From Spongospora subterranea (Eukaryota > Endomyxa > Phytomyxea > Plasmodiophorida > Plasmodiophoridae), in NCBI GenBank assembly GCA_900404475.1, contig OUQQ01000334.1, forward strand, positions 1-21,896: a DNA stretch of 21,896 nt. Reading direction: 5' to 3'. Both the position numbers and the translations under genes were made by a program. A model generated the notes under the pieces. That model was given only the letters and a program-made list of their open reading frames with translations. It was not told the DNA's origin and did not search any database. Positions 18,425 to 21,896 of this stretch are shown one piece after another; within the stretch, counting starts at the first letter, position 1, and the number at the start of each line of letters is the position of its first letter.

Positions 18425-20794
18425 TTAGCCGATATTGATATGTTCATAATCTGATTGAAGGTGCTTTGGCACATCAAAACGATCTTGACGCTTTGGAACA
18501 ATAAAACGAATTTTGCGCATATAATACAGGAATTGATCAGGGATCTATATGAACAATATAAACAGACAATTATCAGATACCAGCAATATTCACCTCTTCT
18601 AATGTCTCAGCAGCCAAGTCTTCGACCGACTTCTTGTCTTGAAAAGCTACAAATTGGACAATGTCCCGACATGCCTCTACGTGATCAGATGACCTTATTG
18701 GGAATTGGTCGCCATCCAACTCATTCATGTCTTTATAATTGGCATTTCCAACTCCAACAATAACAATAGAAAGAGGAAGGTTATTATTTGCCGCATGAAC
18801 AATACTATACAGCCCCGTTAATGAATCAACAACGAAAATGACAAAATTAGCATAGACGAGTCTGATCTAACCAGTCTTTCGTTTTTTGAAAATCCTCAAG
18901 GACTCCGTCTGTGATTATCAACAAAATGGAATATTTAGCTGGTTTGCCCAACGGAATGCCTTTAAGATTTGAGATATGGAAATTTTTGGCAATACTATTT
19001 GCATGAGAGAGAACCTCTGCAAATCTAGTTGGACCCGAGAAGTCGAGGTTTGGAATCTTATCGTAATAAGCTTTCAACATTCCATTAACACCATCGACAC
19101 CAAGGTTTGGATCATTCTGTAATAATGAACCGTATTCAGAATTCGCAATTCAATCATAGATTAGCAATAACTACGTTGGATGAAATGTCGAACCAATGCA
19201 GGACCTTTGGGGAGCTCACATCCTCTACCGTTCGCAAGCGTTTAGCGCCCTGTCATGATTAATCGTCAACAATCAAATGGGATTATAATAATCACTTACA
19301 AACCCCCAAAACGGAATTTTTTGATCGGCATCATATTTTGCAAGGATTCCGCCAATTTTTGTGATCGCTTGTTGATACTAAAGCGATCATACGCTGAAAT
19401 GCAATATCCAATGCTAATAAACCTAACCTGATTCGGACTTCCACCAGTGGGATTTCCATCACAATCCACACGATACGGATTCTGTGGATCTACATAATGC
19501 AGAGAATCCTTCTCCGTTGCTCTTCCATTAGACGCTGTAAAGTCTATGGCCACCATTAAGTTGATTTCACTCCCTCCACGAATATAATCAGGAAATGAGT
19601 TGAGGGGATGGCGTGTGATGGCGCCATTTACAATGTTAAGTTCCCCAACCACCTCATTGCCTTTTTCGCCTCCCTTCAAAATCAATATCTCGTTGGTCCC
19701 AGATCCCAACTTTTTGGGTGTCACTCGAACCTCTCCAATAACTCTGTCGTTTTGAAACCTTAAGTAATGAATGCACTTAATGGTAATTTCGGATTCTTCA
19801 TCCCTTTTCCACAATTGCTGCATTTTAATCTGTACAACAACTGTAAAACTGAACGAGAAAAACAACAGTTATCGTACCTGTATTGGATTCCAATTGGGGT
19901 CGCAATCATTCATCATCGCCTCTGTCCTGTAAATTGGAATTGAACCGTCTCTTTCTGTAGCTCGCCAGAATTCCAGATATGGATTAGATTTTTTCCCCGT
20001 TTCGCATTTAAAGATCGTTGAAAAAAACGAGCGACCTGTCCATCATGATAAGGCTACAATTACAATCTGTTCCAGTGAAATATCAAACCTAGCCCTTTGA
20101 TATTTGCGCCACTGATTTCAAACTTTAAAATGTCCTCGGGGTCGGACGACACCTCCAAATATTTCATTTTAATTGTGGTGCCTGTTCAATAGTATCATCA
20201 AGAGAGACCAGAATTTGTGTGGGACAATTGACCTAAAGAAGGATATGTCGTCAGTGGAATGGATAGTTCATTTGTTGTGATTAATTGCGATAAAAAGAAT
20301 TCAGTCTGGTCAATTTTCCGAAGTTCACGATTTTTTTATCGCCGTTGTTATTGTCGGATTCCAATATTTGTAAGCAAATTTTTTGTTCCTATACATTAAC
20401 ATGATAAGTTCGAATACTGTCAATGGACACAATCGCTGATACTTTTTCGAACGCATATTCCATTCGCAATCGTTTGATAAAACTCGGTGAATTATTATTC
20501 CTGTTGATAAATCAGCCGATAATCAATATAACTCGCAACGAAACTCACATGATCGTCTCTGTTCTAAATTTCTTCCGATTTCCCTGATTATCCGTCGTTT
20601 CAACTTTGATAAACGCATCCGATTGCGAATTTTCATCCTAAACAACATTCTATAAATGGTGTAAACCAATTTTCAAAGACTTGTACCATGTTCGGTAGAT
20701 TTTGGCAGGAAAAGATAACCTCAATCAGGTAGTGCAATACTTTGGACTGTGGCAACTTATCTACCTTCTTCATCTCCTTTGCCTCCCCGGCCAT
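18425..20794 (-). CDS. Copine (two C2 domains plus vWA), one-base frame break
   Basis: Calcium-dependent phospholipid-binding protein of membrane signalling. Exons: 20687-20794, 20549-20637, 20443-20500, 20233-20388, 20089-20181, 19878-20035, 19428-19829, 19300-19377, 19175-19249, 18872-19116, 18594-18804, 18425-18544, with 48-67 bp introns. The exons total 1793 nt, one short of a multiple of three; with the missing base it would be about 597 aa. C2A keeps its first-loop acids (DENSQSDAF). C2B has lost most expected Ca2+ ligands (SNPYLEF; no D-x-D in the third loop). The vWA domain follows, with DYIRGG, the MIDAS DFTASN, YGPT-like SGPTRF and LLIITDGV, then SIVIVGVG, RDIVQFV and EEIPDQF. Start: first ATG (MAGEAKEMKK), just upstream of C2A. 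The frame break is at the T7 tract 20331-20337. Confidence 0.92.
20331..20337. other. Homopolymer T7 at the copine frame break
   Basis: Within copine exon 4 the minus-strand frame reads well up to this tract (LQILESDNNNGDKK), and again beyond it in another frame (QTEFFLSQLITTNELSIPL). A single extra A on the minus strand, or two fewer, would join them. No GT-AG intron of workable size fits: the only in-frame choice is 23 bp. Either a sequencing or assembly indel or a real mutation. Confidence 0.8.
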
Positions 20795-21198
20795 GACTGG
20801 CCGATCGATAATGTTGATTAAAATGACTGTGAACCAAGAATGAGTTAGGGTGGTAATGGGTCATTAATGGGGTATTTACATGTTGTTATCGCAATGACGC
20901 TGATGCGATTGGTCCATCGGAAAGGGAGTGCAGGAGCAGAAACAGTCATCAGATTGTGGTTATTTTTATAAGTCTGATGTCCCCACGAGCAACAAAATAG
21001 ACGGAATGACGTAGAACAGCTAGAGGTTTACAGTCATGGCCCATCACCCATTCAACACAGCAGTCAACTCCGTTGGGCACTCCGAACTCCGGAATGACAT
21101 CGACTCTAACTGTATCCGCAGTCTGAACTTCGGAATGATATTCCGAGTATTAAACCAGTTCTACATCTCACGATTGTAATTGTCAGCAAGTGTCAGCG
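20795..21198. promoter_or_regulatory. Divergent spacer with three CGGAATGAY copies
   Basis: The copine (minus) and the 21199 gene (plus) start on opposite sides. The motif CGGAATGA followed by C or T occurs at 21002-21010, 21090-21098 and 21131-21139. The last two lie in a longer repeat, GAACTYCGGAATGAYAT (21084-21100 and 21125-21141). The third copy is part of a 17-bp palindrome with 7-bp arms (TCGGAAT, ATTCCGA). A shared transcription-factor site is an inference from the repetition and position. Confidence 0.5.
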
Positions 21199-21849
21199 AT
21201 GTCAGATCGTGATGAAGAGATTTACGAAGAAACTGAGTTCGATAATTTCGAGTGGGGGACGCCATTATGAGTCCGAGAACGAGGGGACGTTCTTTCATTT
21301 GCTCCGAGTTTGTTTGGGGGTACCCTCTTTGATGTCAATGCTCATATTGAGCAGATCAAATGGTAATTGGACGCAAAAAACTGAGTTATTAACACTACAA
21401 TGTCAAAAAAGTCAAGCAATGTTTGTTCTTACTTCATGATCCGATTACCACTATACCGTTTACCCATCCCATTACATTGTTAGTTATTGGGAACCAACAA
21501 TACGTTCACCATATCTCGGCATTCAAGAACCAAACACAATGAAGTGAACTGTCCTGACCCAACGCAGATCAAGCTGACCGACGGGTTTGTGAAAGTGTCT
21601 AGAAACACACTTATTGCAAGAAAGAAAGCAGATCCACCAATGGAAAGTCATCGTGTGGACAAGAGCCAACGATCATTTCGATCAACTGGATCATCAATCA
21701 TTCGCAGCCGTTCAGTGTCGTCTAGAACTAAACTGCCGTCCAATAATTCATGTTCCAAATCTGGATTGAATGTCAAGAGGAAACAATGGCTGGACTATTG
21801 GTGGCGCCCTACCAGTTTCAATCAAAACCGGCGACAACAATCAGAATGA
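21199..21849 (+). CDS. Unresolved spliced gene, acidic N-terminus and Ser/Arg-rich C-terminus
   Basis: First exon 21199-21251 starts MSDRDEEIYEETEFDNF and ends at a GTGGGG donor; after a 57-bp intron, exon 21309-21362 continues in frame with LFGGTLFDVNAHIEQIK and stops at a GTAATT donor. A long 3' frame (21484-21849) encodes a basic Ser/Arg-rich tail (for example SFRSTGSSIIRSRSVSSRT) and ends in TGA. The frames of exon 2 and the tail do not agree in phase by a single GT-AG join, so either a further exon, a different donor (GAT followed by GTCAAT at 21336) or a base error lies between. No family recognised. The tail may instead belong to a second gene. Confidence 0.4.
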
Positions 21850-21896
21850 AAATATATTAACCAATTACAACTCCCCACAAGGGGATTTCCTTATCG

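Noticed and set aside
1..21896. CRISPR array, tRNA or rRNA genes
   Set aside because: No regularly spaced direct repeats with unique spacers, and no cloverleaf or rRNA-like segments were seen.

Overview
The window is eukaryotic nuclear DNA. Nearly every gene is broken by very short GT-AG spliceosomal introns, mostly 42 to 90 bp, and becomes continuous only when these are removed. I rebuilt splice models by hand. For six genes (the MRPL46, ABCG, kinesin, eIF2B-alpha and TM-coiled-coil genes, and the repeat gene up to its last exon) donor, acceptor and phase agree through every junction. For a seventh (copine) they agree after one base is restored. The host is a compact-genome eukaryote that builds cilia or flagella, since it carries a kinesin-2 of the KIF17/OSM-3 type. 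It also has mitochondrial ribosomes and copine. I cannot name the lineage: the ABCG protein is of the type with a long Cys-rich ectodomain, known mainly from plants, fungi and protists, whereas KIF17 and copine fit animals and many protists.

Layout. 1-134 (+): 3' end of a gene entering from outside. 356-2944 (-): an unrecognised, apparently secreted protein spread over about 15 small exons, with an internally duplicated exon block; this is the most unusual object here. 2945-4809: gene-poor, with a perfect 24-bp inverted repeat and two doubtful short secreted ORFs. 4810-5106 (+): small three-TM protein. 5148-5994 (-): mitochondrial ribosomal protein mL46. 6674-10215 (-): 12-exon ABCG half-transporter with a 7 x 21 bp minisatellite in its linker. 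10789-11500 (+): single-TM protein with a basic coiled coil. 11830-15228 (+): 9-exon kinesin-2. 15292-15550 (-): small candidate gene. 15869-16114: relic of a DDE transposase. 16244-17502 (+): eIF2B alpha subunit, 6 exons. 17589-18059 (+): uncertain small gene. 18425-20794 (-): 12-exon copine with a one-base frame break at a T7 tract. 21199-21849 (+): an unresolved spliced gene.

The genes do not form an operon or pathway. They are a mix of housekeeping functions (translation initiation, mitochondrial translation), transport, intraciliary motility and membrane signalling. Both strands are used and several neighbours lie very close: 41 bp separate the stops of the three-TM gene and MRPL46, and 63 bp separate the stops of the kinesin and the small gene after it. 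Divergent pairs (ABCG with the TM-coiled-coil gene; copine with the last gene) share intergenic spacers of about 400-570 bp.
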